A stretch of 64,000 nucleotides of DNA from Symbiodinium microadriaticum (GCA_001939145.1 LSRX01000259.1:442837-506836), one strand, 5' to 3'; counted from the stretch's first letter, positions 24,477 to 36,305 are shown. Numbers and translations are program-made. Notes: generated from the letters alone by a model not told the origin.

Positions 24477-24695
24477 ACCTACCAGCTCATGTACAAAGGG
24501 CATAAGCTCATGACCGGCCTGGCCAAAGGCAAAAGCAATGGCGCCAAGAACGAGCACCACACCCCCACAAGCGGCGATCAACAAACAGCTGGAGTCGAAA
24601 CCGTTTTTCAAGGCGATACTTTGTCGCAACCTTCTGTGCAAAGCGATGGTTTCGATCTCCGCAAGGCTTTGAAAGAGGTCCTCGATGGCAATGAA
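24477..24695 (-). CDS. Possible exon with one membrane segment
   Basis: An open stretch of 73 residues (FIAIEDLFQSLAEIETIALH, then a basic stretch, then about 22 mostly hydrophobic residues beginning CLLIAACGG). It lies between the F-box-like and ankyrin exons. The hydrophobic segment may be a membrane span or chance. Function unknown. Confidence 0.35.
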
Positions 24696-24815
24696 GCATT
24701 TCGTAACAGTTTGCATTGTCTGGCAGGTCACGTGCACATGCTCTCTGTGCCAACGTCTGGAACAATCTTACCGCAAGCAAACTTGCTCAAGACACCCCTT
24801 GAAATTCATTGAGCC

Positions 24816-24920
24816 CTGACAGAGGTTTTGCCACGTCTCATGCCACAGCCGCTCGTCTTGGTAAACCTTGGCGAGGCTTGCGTCCAGCGACACGAGTGTG
24901 TTTGCAGCCTCCAAGCTGCA
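24816..24920 (-). CDS. F-box-like exon
   Basis: Reads CSLEAANTLVSLDASLAKVY then QDERLWHETWQNLCQ. The ending DERLWxxxxxxLC is typical of the C-terminal end of an F-box (substrate-adaptor domain of SCF ubiquitin ligases). The LP..l start is not visible here. Ankyrin sequence follows at lower coordinates on the same strand, a common partner. Confidence 0.4.
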
Positions 24921-25321
24921 GGCACGCCGCGGCTGCATGGTCTTCACGGATATTACATAGCCCTCACCGTCCATGTCGTGATTCGGTGCCCGAGGAACAG
25001 ATTTCTGACCCAAAGTCTCAACATCTAAGTTTCGAGCCAAACACTAAACCTGCTCTGCAGATTTGAGGTTCCTGAAGCCTGGAAGGCTGCATGCGAGAAG
25101 CGCCCATCATGGCACTCAGCGTCACGATGTCAGGATGTAGAGCATTGCTCCTCGGACTGCGGAAACAGGAAAGTCTAGAATCCTGTCCATTACATGACTA
25201 TGAAAGTACAATGTAGTCATACCGTCATACCATCCCTCTAACTCCTGTTCTCGGCAAATCACGGTTGCCAAGTTCAGCAGTAGCCTCAGAACCGGCCCAG
25301 GCCTATGACTAAGGGCAGAGT

Positions 25322-25393
25322 CTGGCCGAGGCTCTCCAACTCCTGAAAGAGTTCCACGGCTATCTCGGCAGGGCCACCTTTCGCCATGGTGGA
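25322..25393 (-). CDS. PPR-like exon (helix B)
   Basis: Reads STMAKGGPAEIAVELFQELE then SLGQ. The run AEIAVELFQELESLG resembles PPR helix B. Probably the 3'-most recognised exon of the 25-27 kb PPR gene. Confidence 0.5.
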
Positions 25394-25737
25394 GCGTGGA
25401 CTTGGACATGTAGAGTCGGAGGAGTATCGTGAAAAAAATCGAGGCCATTCACAAACTATGCAGTAAACAACCTGGGAAGCAGTGCAGGGTGTGGTCGTTC
25501 TTCGAATCGTCGCATGCACATTGCTGCAACACCGAAGAGCGAGCCATCAAGTGAATTCGTCTGTCACTGTTCGGACAAGCCGAGCAAAACGTGGCCAATC
25601 CAACCAGGCTTAGCTCTGGATCAAGGGAGTAACCATCCAATGAAACCCTACACAAACCTCGTCATCTCAATGTCCTGGCCCCAATCTGAACGAAGCACAG
25701 CATTCGGGCCACACCAGGCCGAACAACTGAGGGTCAG

Positions 25738-25788
25738 ACTGCTGCAGCAGCGGATAACGGCATTGTAGCTAATCTCATCTGGAGCCTT
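25738..25788 (-). CDS. PPR exon
   Basis: Reads KAPDEISYNAVIRCCSS, a PPR helix A (DEISYNAVIxxC). It continues the series of PPR exons on this strand. Confidence 0.7.
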
Positions 25789-26090
25789 CATTGACTCTCC
25801 ATGAGTCAGCAGCCGAGTATCCGACCAAAAAGACGGGTAGAGTCCCAATTATGAAGAGAGGGCCAAAGGCACTACCCCATGGCTGGGCATGCTGCAGGTG
25901 GGAACACTGCACGTTGCAGGTTGAATCAACCGGCGTCCACAGGCCGCTCGAGACACACGAAGACCTGAACTCAAACTCTCAGCCCCCACACCTGCAGGCC
26001 TATCACTCGCGCCTGCAGCCGAAAAGCAGCACTCTTAAGTCTGAGCACGAAAACCGTGAAACCCAAGAGCCGTTAAACTGCAACCGCAGG

Positions 26091-26150
26091 CCGTGCGACC
26101 GGGCCAGTGCGCTTCATCTCTGTGAAGAGGGCCTCATCGATGGGACGTTG
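26091..26150 (-). CDS. PPR-like exon (helix B)
   Basis: Reads QRPIDEALFTEMKRTGPVAR, a PPR helix B (ALFxEMKRxG). It lies antisense within a 212-codon plus-strand frame (25791-26429) that has no protein-like features. Confidence 0.5.
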
Positions 26151-26725
26151 AGGGCGGAAAGGTCCGCTACACTGACATCTACAGAGTGGCCTCCGGTCCA
26201 GTCAGTCCATAGCCCTGGGAAGCAAACCCAAACAAGCAATAATCTCCGAATCAAGCCCGGAAAATCATATCGCATGTCCTGTAGTTCCTTCCTGTCCGCT
26301 CTAGTGACTCTAGTGGATCATGTCTGTTCTCACCACTCGACTTGCGGACGAAGGCCAGGGAGTTCTTGGCTTGTAACTGTCAAGAGGCACAGGGTTTGTT
26401 GCAAGTTTGTCAGGCTGCAGAAACCCTGAACCCTACACCCAAATAGAACCCTTAATCAAAGCTGAAGCATGCAAAAGCCGTCGTTGATTCCCCTACCCCT
26501 CGCAAAACGCTACTCGGCAGGAGAACCTCTTGTCCACTGTTTTCGGCCGTGTCTTTCTACCAGCCCATGACATACTTCAGAAGGCTCCAACTTCAAAATA
26601 CAAGACAGCCGTCATGAACCCCGAACTTCCTGAATGCCCGCCTTAAACTCTCAAACCGCCGAGTTATCCCACAAGGCCCTCATGCAACGATCCTGAGAGG
26701 CCCTCCCGAACCTATCCAAGCAAGC

Positions 26726-27040
26726 CTAACCCTAAACCCTAAACCCTAAAACCCTAAACCCCTCAACCCCTAAACTAAAAAACCTAAAACCCTAAACCCC
26801 TAAACCCTGAAACCCCAAACCCTAAGGGGACGAGAGGCCAAACAAATTGTCCAGCGCCCGCTGCGCTCGCAGGCGCTCAGAGCCGCATTGCAAGCCTGCC
26901 AGGTCTGGGAACCCGGCAAATCATATTGGGTTTTTTTCCTCTCGCATGGCTGAGGATCTATGCCCACTAGCGAGGTTGGTGGGTTTAGGGTTCAGGGTTT
27001 AGGGTTTTGGGTTTATAGGGTTTAGGGTATCGGGTTTCAG
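26726..27040. repeat. Telomere-like pair around a PPR exon
   Basis: CCCTAAA arm at 26726-26823, PPR exon in the core, TTTAGGG arm at 26978-27040. Confidence 0.9.
26845..26907 (-). CDS. PPR exon between telomere-like arms
   Basis: Reads QTWQACNAALSACERSGRW then TI. The run NAALSACERSGRW is the classic dinoflagellate PPR helix A to B junction. The exon is the core of a telomere-like pair: CCCTAAA tract at 26726-26823 on one side and TTTAGGG tract at 26978-27040 on the other. It is likely an upstream exon of the PPR gene at 25.3-26.15 kb. Confidence 0.75.
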
Positions 27041-28059
27041 TATCCTGTACTACGGGGTTTCGGATGCTGCACATCGTGGCATGCCCAGGTCACCTTTCGA
27101 CAATTCTGGCCTCCAGCAACATCCGACACAACGTCTGTCCACCATCCACATGACCAGCTACAAGTACATCATAACACATCCCCTGAACCCACGGCGACGG
27201 TACACAGTCGCACAACCTCTATTTTGGGTTATCCACGGTGTTACCGAAGCATTCACCTTCCCGCAGTTATGTCAGCGGAGGCCTCCAGCCCAGGACTCAC
27301 CCCGAAGGCCTGCGGCGAGCTTCGCAGCTTGCAGGTTGATAGCTACCAATGCTTTAGGAGTGCAGTTCTTGCCGGATGTCTACGATGCTATATGGCCAGG
27401 TTGGATTGAGTGGTGTTTTGTGCACTGCTACGAGTAAGTCAGAGGCACGTGAGTGGCGGCTTGATTTGGGGCGTAATCCAGCAAAAGGTCAGCCCTAAAG
27501 CCTTGAGAAACCGCAACATTCTGACAAACCGAAGCATGCTGCATGGAACTGAGTGATTCATGATTAAAAAGTGCGGGATCTGGCCAAACCAGCCGGAAAA
27601 GTACAGCTGTGCACCTGCGACATATCTCTACAAGCCCTTGCCCAACACCTTCTCCGCAGAGTCCACGAATCGTAAAGCCCACTGCCATCGACCGGCTTTC
27701 TCAAAAGCACCTCATGGACGGGAGGTTGCGGCTAGTTCACCCGAGCTGTAAACAGCATTTCCAAAACCTCGCAATACGCCTTGGAGCCACATGCTCTGTT
27801 CGGCTGGGGTTTGCGGCTTAAGAGACCTGTGCTAGATGTTTAACTGTTTAACCCGAGGACCGAATTGTACGGGTCCGTTGTTGCAACGCGCAGCATTCGA
27901 ACCGTGAGATTGTTTAAATGCACACACCGGCAACTTAACTCAGAGAATGTGCTCAGCTGACGAGCTATGTTTCGGCACTTCTGACTCTCTATGTCGTACA
28001 ACTACCAAACCTGTCAGGGCAAGTGCCGAGGCAAACGGCTGTTGCAAGCCTACTTTTGC
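27041..28059. other. No gene recognised
   Basis: Unique sequence between the PPR exon and the 3' end of the mTERF-like gene. Frames here lack motifs. Confidence 0.45.
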
Positions 28060-29919
28060 CTATATAAGGCAGAAAACCCCTGGTTGCAGTGGGCGAAACC
28101 ATGTGAGATCACGCGCACTTTTCGCCTGTCGGTGCGTTCTGCCAACGTTGCCACAGTATCGGCGATTGAAGGCCTCCAAGGGCAGCGTAACGGCACTGCT
28201 GAGTTTGGAGAGCTGGCCGTGAGATTTGAGCACAGCAAGGCGATGTTCGAGTCGAGCATACCTGTAGCTCCAGAGGCGAGGCGAGTGTGCCAAAACCGCT
28301 GCTGCCTGCGCCACGGGAAAGAATTTCTGCAAGAGACGATGCTTCACTGCCAGGTTCGTCTCGATGCTCAGTCCGAGAATGGGTGGAAACATTGCCATCA
28401 TGTCGGACACTTGCGCCTGGCTCAGGCCCAACCCCTTGATCCATTCGACTGTTGGCTTCAGATTTTCCTCAATGCTCAAGCCAAGCACCGAGGGAGATGT
28501 CGCCATCACCTTGGCAACTTGCGCCTGGCTCAGGCCCAACCCCTTGATCCATTCGACTGTTGGCTTCAGATTTTCCTCAATGCTCAAGCCAAGCACCGAG
28601 GGAGATGTCGCCATCACCTTGGCAACTTGCGCCTGGCTCAGGCCCAACCCCTTGATCCATTCGACTGTTGGCTTCAGATTTTCCTCAATGCTCAAGCCAA
28701 GCACCGAGGGAGATGTCGCCATCACCTTGGCAACTTGCGCCTGGCTCAGGCCCAACCCCTTGATCCATTCGACCGTTGGCTTCAGATTCTCCTCAATGCT
28801 GTAGCCAAGCACCGAGGGAGATGTCGCGATCACTTTGGCAACTTGCGCCTGGCTCAGGCCCAACCCCTTGATCCATTCGACTGTTGGCTTCAGATTTTCC
28901 TCAATGCTCAAGCCAAGCACCGAGGGAGATGTCGCCATCACCTTGGCAACTTGCGCCTGGCTCAGGCCCAACCCCTTGATCCATTCGACTGTTGGCTTCA
29001 GATTTTCCTCAATGCTCAAGCCAAGCACTTAGGGAGATGTCGCCATCACCTTGGCAACTTGCGCCTGGCTCAGGCCCAACCCCTTGATCCATTCGACTGT
29101 TGGCTTCAGATTCTCCTCAATGCTGTAGCCAAGCACGCGGGGAAACTTGGCAACCATCTGGCCCACCTGCGACTCAGTCAGGTGTACCCTATTCTGAAGA
29201 AAGTCTTGCAACTGTGATCTTCTGCTGCTGCCAGACGTACCAACAAGCTCCGCCTTGTTCGCAAAGATGCTTGCGTCGTTGTCAATTTCTGCTTCCGACG
29301 CAAAGGCTGCCAGGCGACAAGCTAGCGCGGGAAGCAGCCTTTCACGAGAGTGATGCAACAAAGAAGCCACGACCTGGACCAATACCCTCAGTAGGGAGGG
29401 CGCATGCTCGTTACACCAGCAATCGACCAGTACTTGCACAACTTGCACGGACTTGTCCCTCTTCCTGTTCAACTGTCGCCTCTTGTGTGCGATGCGGACG
29501 ACCACGGATCCCGCAGGAGCAAACCGAATCAAAGCACGTGTTTTACGCATGTCCCCGGCCAGGCCTGGTGGCTCCGTGTGGCGATAATAGCCATCGTACT
29601 CGATAAACAGCGCAGCATCGGTTGCTTTCAGCACACCGTAGGCTGCAAAATCCGGAGACAGTCTACTTGACCCCCAGTCTTGACACCTCTCCACCGGAAA
29701 GTCACGGAAAGCCTGGCTGATGGGCTCCTCCGGCATCAGCAGCACTGCCAGCTGGGAGAGGAGCTCGGCCTCCGCCCTGCTCCCCAAAATCTTCCGAGGT
29801 CGGCCCTTCCGCCACCAGAGCGGCGGAACAGAGCCCGGCGGTAGGGCTGCTACCAAAAGGATGCACAAGAAAGCACGGGAGAAGCCAAAAGGCCGACGGC
29901 TCCTCTTTGGAGTCATCAT
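28060..29919 (-). CDS. mTERF-repeat protein with N-terminal nuclease-like region, one in-frame stop
   Basis: One frame runs from two consecutive ATGs (29919) to a TAG at 28060, broken only by a TAA at 29029-29031 (297 codons before it, 322 after). Residues 16-27 are hydrophobic after a basic start, as in a signal or plastid-targeting leader. Residues 85-145 look like a PD-(D/E)XK/Vsr-type fold: SPDF (D90), FIEYDGYYRH (E107, D109, H114), D123xxK126 and VVVRI. From about residue 255 come at least eight 36-residue mTERF-like repeats (unit begins LGLSIEENLKP, then GLGLSQAQVAKV). The last two are diverged, and a non-repeat tail follows. mTERF proteins bind organellar nucleic acid; a target here is inference. 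No intron is needed. The stop replaces TCG (Ser), so this is a pseudogene, a sequence error or a recoded/edited gene. mTERF call strong, nuclease-like call tentative. Confidence 0.8.
28390..29140 (-). repeat. 108-bp tandem repeat encoding mTERF motifs
   Basis: About seven units with a 108-bp period lie inside the mTERF-like gene. The sequence gccaagcac recurs at intervals of exactly 108 near 28480, 28588, 28696, 28804, 28912, 29020 and 29128. The units are almost identical at DNA level, differing at a handful of positions (CTCAAG versus CTGTAG in the LGLS/LGYS codons, ATG versus ATC before ATSP). Such uniformity implies recent expansion or gene conversion. The 108 bp equal 36 codons, so copy-number change keeps the frame. 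Confidence 0.95.
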
Positions 29920-30456
29920 GTGTCCGTCAGGAATGGCAGCGCAAGAGTTGCACAGTTACCCTACTTGAAAGCTGCAGCCAAAGGACGAGTTGTCTCGTGG
30001 TTCATGCAAGCTTGCCATGTAATTTTGCTTGGTGCGCCCTGCGAGCCTGGACTCTACGGTACCTATATCGCAGACCCATGGTGAGCTCCGCCACAAAGCA
30101 AGCGAAGAAGCATTGCAAGTCTCTGTAATGAACACAAACCATCAAGCCGAAACGACCATGTGCGGCCAGGGCCGGACGCAAGATCCCGAACTGGGGCCGT
30201 ACAGTTAATGCCGAGCTGTTTCTCTCCCCTTCCACCTACACTGCACCTGCAAATGCCTGTGCTCCCCGAATTATTTTTTTAAGTAACTCACCGCGGCCGA
30301 ATTCACCAATACCAGACTTCAGACTCCGAGCCCCCCCTGCAAGCTCCAAACTCGTAGTCCGAAATCGCAACTGCAGATCCAAACTATGACTCTCGAACCC
30401 AAAATGTCCAAGGTGCTTTACACCCTGACTTTCAACAGCCGGAATATCAACTGGAT

Positions 30457-30526
30457 GCTTATGCAAGCTGCTTATCGCAGAGCTCACGGTCACGGCATTC
30501 GGCGAGAGGCCCGCGCTGGGCATCAC
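30457..30526 (-). CDS. PPR-like exon
   Basis: Reads MMPSAGLSPNAVTVSSAISS then LHK. Helix A of a PPR motif usually reads PNxVTYxxAISA; here VTVSSAISS fits loosely. It lies upstream of the mTERF-like gene on the same strand and could instead end the PPR gene from 33-37 kb. Confidence 0.45.
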
Positions 30527-33075
30527 CGAGGCACAAACGCCTTATCCGAGGTTGCTTGAAAACAAGGGCCCCCCAAGCTCTAAGGACTCAAAGATATGGG
30601 TCTTCAACTGCAGCCGTCAGAATATGAAGGCCACTTAACGGCTTGAACCCTGCAGGTGGACAAAACCAAGTAGGAATCCGGTGTAGGATTTCAGGAGTCA
30701 CGAATAAAGGTTTATGCATGTTGGAAGTGCTTGGACTGAAGATTTGCTTGTGGGTTTAGTTTAGCAAACCTTCGACGCTTCATTCCAGGCTTCGATTCAA
30801 GGAATCACGGTAAGGCTCCCTCTGCTATCGCAGGCAGATTCCGAAATTAAGGAGAACTAGGCCCTTTGATGAGGGTCGAAACAAGGCCACAGCAGGCGAC
30901 ATCACAAAGCTGGGTCTCAAGACAATTTCCGTTCCAAGCCGCTTCAGGTTTGGTGTTCAAGATTTTGGGCTGACCTTTGTGCTCGCAGCATGCTCGGTCC
31001 AGCCAGGCAAACTTCTTTGTTGAGGTGTACGGCCTAGGGAAAGGCTACACTACCCCCCTCCAGCGCCGACACCGGCTGGCCCGATAAAAGAAGTACTTGT
31101 GCTCTACTACATACTGCCTTGTCTTCGAAGCCATCGGCTACAGTTATTAGTTAACAGCTGTGCAACACACAAGTGCTCGCTATCTACTTGTAGCTACATT
31201 GTAGCTGCGTCCGCCCAACGAAGAGGAGAAAGATGGCAACCCGGACAACCCCAAGCTCATGCTGCAGGGATGCCAAGTGCCCATTCCCAGCTTCCTGCAC
31301 GTTGTGAGATGGTCGCACTGCATGCGATGACGTCCTCCCGAAGGTAGGATATAACTCATTTCGTTTGGGGCTGGGGGAAATCGAAGGTAGGAAAAAACGA
31401 ATGCAGGATGTTCTCGGGTGAAGCTACATCTGCTGCACAGCAGAAAGGCACTTCAGGCTCCAGAGACGAATTCAGGGTTCCGGCCTACGAAGCCAACTCC
31501 GGCTAACGACTCCTTGCCCCGTAACTCCGCTTAAACACCTCTGAAACCAATGCGACTGCAGCCGCATTCTCGCAAACACACTGAGAAAGGATTGCGGTTA
31601 TGATCTTTAGCAGTTTAGCAGCTTTAGCACAGTAATATTTCTTCATCGCGGTTGAAACAGAAAGCTGCGAGACCTAGGCGACAGCACGTCAATCGTCTGG
31701 TGCACCCGTCCAGCTGCACAGTAGCTTGGCGCATCTCAGACCTGCCAAGCATTCTAGGAAGATTTAACGGTTTAGGACTGTCCGACGAATCCGGGAAAGG
31801 CTGGCATGGAAGGCCTGGGCTTGTGTGGCGATTCATGAACTGGTCTAGCCAACACTTCGGCCCGCCCCTCAGCCCTGAAACCTTCACCCCATCCAAAACC
31901 CTGAAGCTCTAAAGATCTGTACCCCAAAACCTCTCAGAGCATGTTCCCAAATCCAAAGCCTCAACAGAAGATCCTGGAAGCCTAGACACAAAGCCTAAGG
32001 GCTACGGAGGTGGCCCAATGAATGTAGGCTAAGGAGCAAAAGAAGCCGCACCATCTCGTCCTGCTCGTGCTGCGCACAGGACCGGAGGCAGCAGCTGAAA
32101 CTGATCCTGGGATTCTGAGCACAGACCGGGGGTGATTGGGTTTCGACTCTCACACTCGCGCAAGGCAGGCAAGGCTCCGCATGTCCAGGTTCACTCTAAA
32201 CTGAAATTCAACCCTGTAGGGTTTTCGGCTCTGAGCTATCGCATGAGGCTTTCGTGTCCAGGTCTAGGACGTTTTGGACCTCATAGTTCACCGATGTATG
32301 AGCTTAAACTTAGCTGCCACACATATTCTTGCTTTCTACAGCTGGATCATTATATGCTCGACTGGTCCGCTCAGAACCGCTTTTTTCATCAGGACTTGTG
32401 CAATCGCCTTGAGGTCTGAGCATACAAGCTACACCCTAAGCCCTACTTAGGACTTCGGGGTCCAGGGTCTTAGGGTTTAGGGTTTAGGGATTTAGGGTCT
32501 AAGGGTCTATAAGGGTTTAATTCAAGGTTTAGGGGTTCGCTTCAGATGAGTCTGTGTCGAAGGTCGCGTCTGGAGAAGGGCCATGGCTTTTCATCTCCTG
32601 GAGGCTTGGCAGTTAGGCGCCGGCGAGACATGCTAAGACTAATTTCGACATAGTATGGCAGATACAGACCTAAAACAAGCATCTCATTTCAAACCCACGA
32701 AGTCAGAGTAATTCAAGACTAGTCCGGTCGCATCTGTGTGCAACTGAGTCTGACAGAATGGCACAACGGCTTGACCGATCTTGGTCCTGTCCTCTCTAGT
32801 CTACATCAGAAGGCATGGACCGGTTGAGTTCATTCTAGTATATCGTCAGCATTGGGCCGGAAGCTTGAATGGTTTATTTGGGGTCCTGTGGTTAAGTTAA
32901 ATAGGTTCAGGACTCAAGTCAACTCGAGTTGAATAACCCTGTACCTGCAGTACAAAGCCATTCGCTGGCAAGCTCGGCGCCGCCCGGCACAGAGATCTGA
33001 CACGACAACGCCGAGACCCGGGACCCCAATCACAAGTACCGAGTACCTAAGTGTTCGCAGTGATGGCCCTGGCAC
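30527..33075. other. No gene recognised; possible intron
   Basis: Unique sequence between PPR-type exons on the minus strand; may be intron or intergenic. A short CCCTAAG/TTTAGGG pair lies at 32430-32530. Confidence 0.4.
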
Positions 33076-33120
33076 GCGCAGCTCCTCCAACAGGGCACAG
33101 CATTGCTCCCATGACGCCTG
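33076..33120 (-). CDS. PPR exon (helix B)
   Basis: Reads QASWEQCCALLEELR, a PPR helix B (W..AL.LL.EM pattern). It could follow the exon at 33833-33895 in the same gene. A GT follows soon after in the transcript direction. Confidence 0.55.
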
Positions 33121-33832
33121 CCATGGGAACCAGGCCGAACTTGAAAGGCTTTTCAATCAGTTCATGGTTTCGGCTGCACTGTGAAAGTCATGGCAAACTG
33201 GGGATCGGGAATGTGGCCGGTAGGATATGCAAAAGAAACCTTCCTTAGTGCCTTCCCACACAGGGTACATTTGTCGCCACGAACGGAGTATCGCCGTCTC
33301 TTCCGGTCATTAGTAGAACGTGAGAAAAACTGTTTCAATGGTTTTCAACCGGAATTTGTACCTTGAAGGTGGATGCAGACCACATGAACGGTCATAGGTT
33401 TGCTGAACATCACTAACTACGAAGCCTGCTCGTTGAGGAAGATCTGCTGAAGCACGCCTATGGGCCTACTTACCTCCCGTGCAACAACACCCTAAACCCT
33501 GAACCCCTAAACCCCACACCCCTAAACCCCTAAACCCTATATGAATCCTGCAGTGTATGAACCGGCCCTAAGTTCTCGGAACGATGAGCCGGCTCGCAGG
33601 CTGCAGACGGCTCTTGCTGAAAAGTGCCGCCACTGCAGGAGCCAGGGGTCATAGATGTGCCCTCCCCCGCACCGTGAGACTTCCACTTGTGATCTCACAC
33701 TACGTTCAATGTTTCTTGTTAGCGGGCAATTTTGAAGATGAGCCCGTGGACAATTTCATAAGAGCCTGAATACCTGAAAAATTACACCTCACAAGAGTCC
33801 TTTCTGTTTCATAAGCATTCAGAAAGCAAGCA

Positions 33833-33895
33833 CCATCGGGCTGCCTCGCAGCAGGCCAGCACAGCGTTGTAGGACGAGGTGGTTGGCTGGAGCGA
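33833..33895 (-). CDS. PPR exon
   Basis: Reads SLQPTTSSYNAVLACCEAAR then W, a PPR motif start (PTTxSYNAVLxxCExAxxW). The long frame it belongs to (33809-34330) is otherwise only (GTAT)n repeat, so only this end is coding. Confidence 0.75.
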
Positions 33896-34039
33896 CTTGT
33901 CCTGTTCTCGTATTGCCGGGTGTATGAGGGTAAGCGTATTAAGCTCGTGTACAGCACATACACGTGTAGATGCACCAATGTATGCATAGATGTATTGATT
34001 TCTCAAAATGCTTTGACTTATACATGTATGTATGCGCGT

Positions 34040-34090
34040 ATGTATGTGTATATATATATATATATGTATGTATGTGTATATATATGTATC

Positions 34091-34124
<34 letters not shown>

Positions 34125-34245
34125 TGTATGTATGCATGCATGCATGCATGTATGTATGTATGTATANTATGTATGTATGTATGTATGTATGTATGTATGT
34201 ATGTATGCATGCATGCATGCATGTATGTATGTATGTATATATATA
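34040..34245. repeat. (GTAT)n microsatellite split by an N
   Basis: GTAT/GCAT array. Almost the same array lies on both sides of the N at 34167, so the two sides may be one array assembled twice. All frames across it are artefacts. Confidence 0.95.
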
Positions 34246-34599
34246 TATACATGACAGAAGGGTCCTTCAAACCCGTGGCCTCATTCGAGGAATCTCGGCC
34301 ACAAATTAGGAACATTTTCCATCGTAACACAATTTAAACCTCCGGCCTCCTTCAACTGCACATCACTGACAACATGACGCAAATCTCGGTTCTCGAAGCT
34401 TCCTCGCTCAGGGGCTGTTGCTGCTTGTTCCTGCAGGTGCAGGCTACAATGTACTACAATACTGGCTTCAATATGCCCATGTGCAAAACAACTCACAGGC
34501 TGCATCACTTCCCCATGCCAGCTCAGCCCCAGCCAAGCCAGCTCAGTAAAAACTTGAAGGGTCCTTCATCCTCGACAGAAGTGACAATGCCCGGGCCGG

Positions 34600-34659
34600 G
34601 GTGGAAGCACACTGGCAGGCTGCGATGGCAGTGTTGTACATGATGACATCCGCTTTCAC
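34600..34659 (-). CDS. PPR exon
   Basis: Reads VKADVIMYNTAIAACQCAST, a textbook PPR helix A (DVIxYNTAIxAC). It is short, with ordinary non-repeat sequence around it, so not every PPR exon here has telomere-like flanks. Confidence 0.8.
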
Positions 34660-35072
34660 CTGATGCTGGCCGGACTACCCAAAACCCCGCATGTAAAACC
34701 TAACAAGGCCGGAGCTCCGGCACAAAGCCCTTGGTGTGTACCCCAACCCGATACCTAGTCCTGCAGGGGCACTGTAAGTAGTCCCAGAGGCTCTGGCCTC
34801 TTAGTCATAGGCATGGCGAATGCCAGGTTGCCAGTGCGAACCACAATGCCCAACTGGGTAGGCCAAGAAAAACTCAACGACGATTGGGGGCACCATTAAC
34901 GGTTGGCTGAAATTTAGGGCGGAGCCACAAGAAACACAAGTTTCGCCACCATTCTTATAACGTTTAATGGTGAGACAATGAGTTTAGTGACTAGTGATCA
35001 ACAATGCAAGTGTGCAGTGTGATTGGGCTGATGGTACTTGCAATCCGGCACAGCTGCCCAAGTTGAGGACCA

Positions 35073-35132
35073 AAGCCATAGAGCCCAGCGCCACTGTGCA
35101 CCGGCCACGCAGGACGTCAGCAGCGCCTGAAG
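35073..35132 (-). CDS. PPR exon
   Basis: Reads LQALLTSCVAGAQWRWALWL, matching the PPR pattern xALLxxCxxGxQWxxALxL (end of helix A and start of helix B). It lies inside an open frame 34998-35192. Splice ends were not fixed. Confidence 0.65.
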
Positions 35133-36305
35133 CTGACGGCCTTTAAGGCTTATTCTAAACCGAACATAACCAACGTATAGGCGCAAGGGCAAAATGAAAC
35201 TCAGTGCTACAACTCGTAAGGAACAGCCATCACCACATTAACGAGGAGCCGCTCACTGTCAGCTAACAGAAGCTTAACACCGCTGACGCACAACAGTGGT
35301 TTTAAAAAGAAGACTCCTTTAAAGCCCTACAGTAAACCTTAAACCCTGGTCATTAGACGAAAGTTCTGACGGTATCCCAAATTGCAAGATGCCAACCTAT
35401 CACTCGCTACTGCTCCAACACCGCACTCAACACCAACCTGTGTTTACCTCAGGCATAGAACTCATGCGAACATTTCGGAGCCCTGGCACGGACCCGAAAG
35501 TTGGGAGCAAGGTTTGGAGAACGTCCGCATGGAAACATCCCTCATTGCACCGCTGTGTACCTGTGGCCATTCTTGCAGTTGGCCACTGAGTGCATTTCAG
35601 AAAATGCATCGTTTGGAAATCCTGAACCCACTGAAAATAAGTATCTGCAAACAGGAGAGCGCAAAGAGTAGCGATCTGAAATGCAACTTCTCCCCCCAAC
35701 GGATTGTCCGAAAAATTGAATTGAACACGCCGATGCAGCAGGTACAGACAGCCGCAAACCCGTGACTCCAAGACCCTTCACAAGGTATAGGTTGATTCAA
35801 GAGACGCTGCACATCCGAGCATTGGCTCGCACCGAGCAGCTTCCCATCCTGCATGCGTGGCCACGAGAAGAAAAACAGAGGATTCGAAGAATTGTTGCCA
35901 GCCAGGGTTCACGATTCAGGGTTCGAACTTCGGCTGCTAGAAATCGATCGGGAATTGTGGATGCAGATGTGAAGTGTTCGCTTCGACTTCGCAAGTTCAA
36001 AACGGCCGGAGCCAAAGCCAACACTTTTGGCTTCTGGCGGCCTCTCTGCGTGGTGAAGCGATTGGGCCCAACTGCGTCCCTTTCCTGGGATGCGCTGGAG
36101 AAGTTGAAGGGACAAAATGTAAGGGCCATTGTTGCAAGATTCGCAAGCCGACTCCGATGAAAAACGGGATGGCAGCGCTGACCGAGCCATCATGGAGCAA
36201 AAAGCTCGACGACTGACCAAGTTCCGACACGAAACTTACCTGTCTCGACTAGCCTGACAGGTCAGTCCGTGATTATACTCGCTATGCTGCAACATTTGGC
36301 ACAGG

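Noticed and set aside
25791..26429. 212-codon plus-strand frame
   Set aside because: No motifs; a PPR-like helix reads on the opposite strand inside it.
28390..29140. CRISPR-like array
   Set aside because: Direct repeats have no unique spacers and encode protein motifs.
27991..29217. 408-codon plus-strand frame
   Set aside because: It is the antisense reading of the 108-bp mTERF repeats. It stays open because the unit is a multiple of three, and it lacks domain features.
33920..34330. Long Tyr/Cys/Met-rich frames on both strands
   Set aside because: Translations of the (GTAT)n microsatellite.
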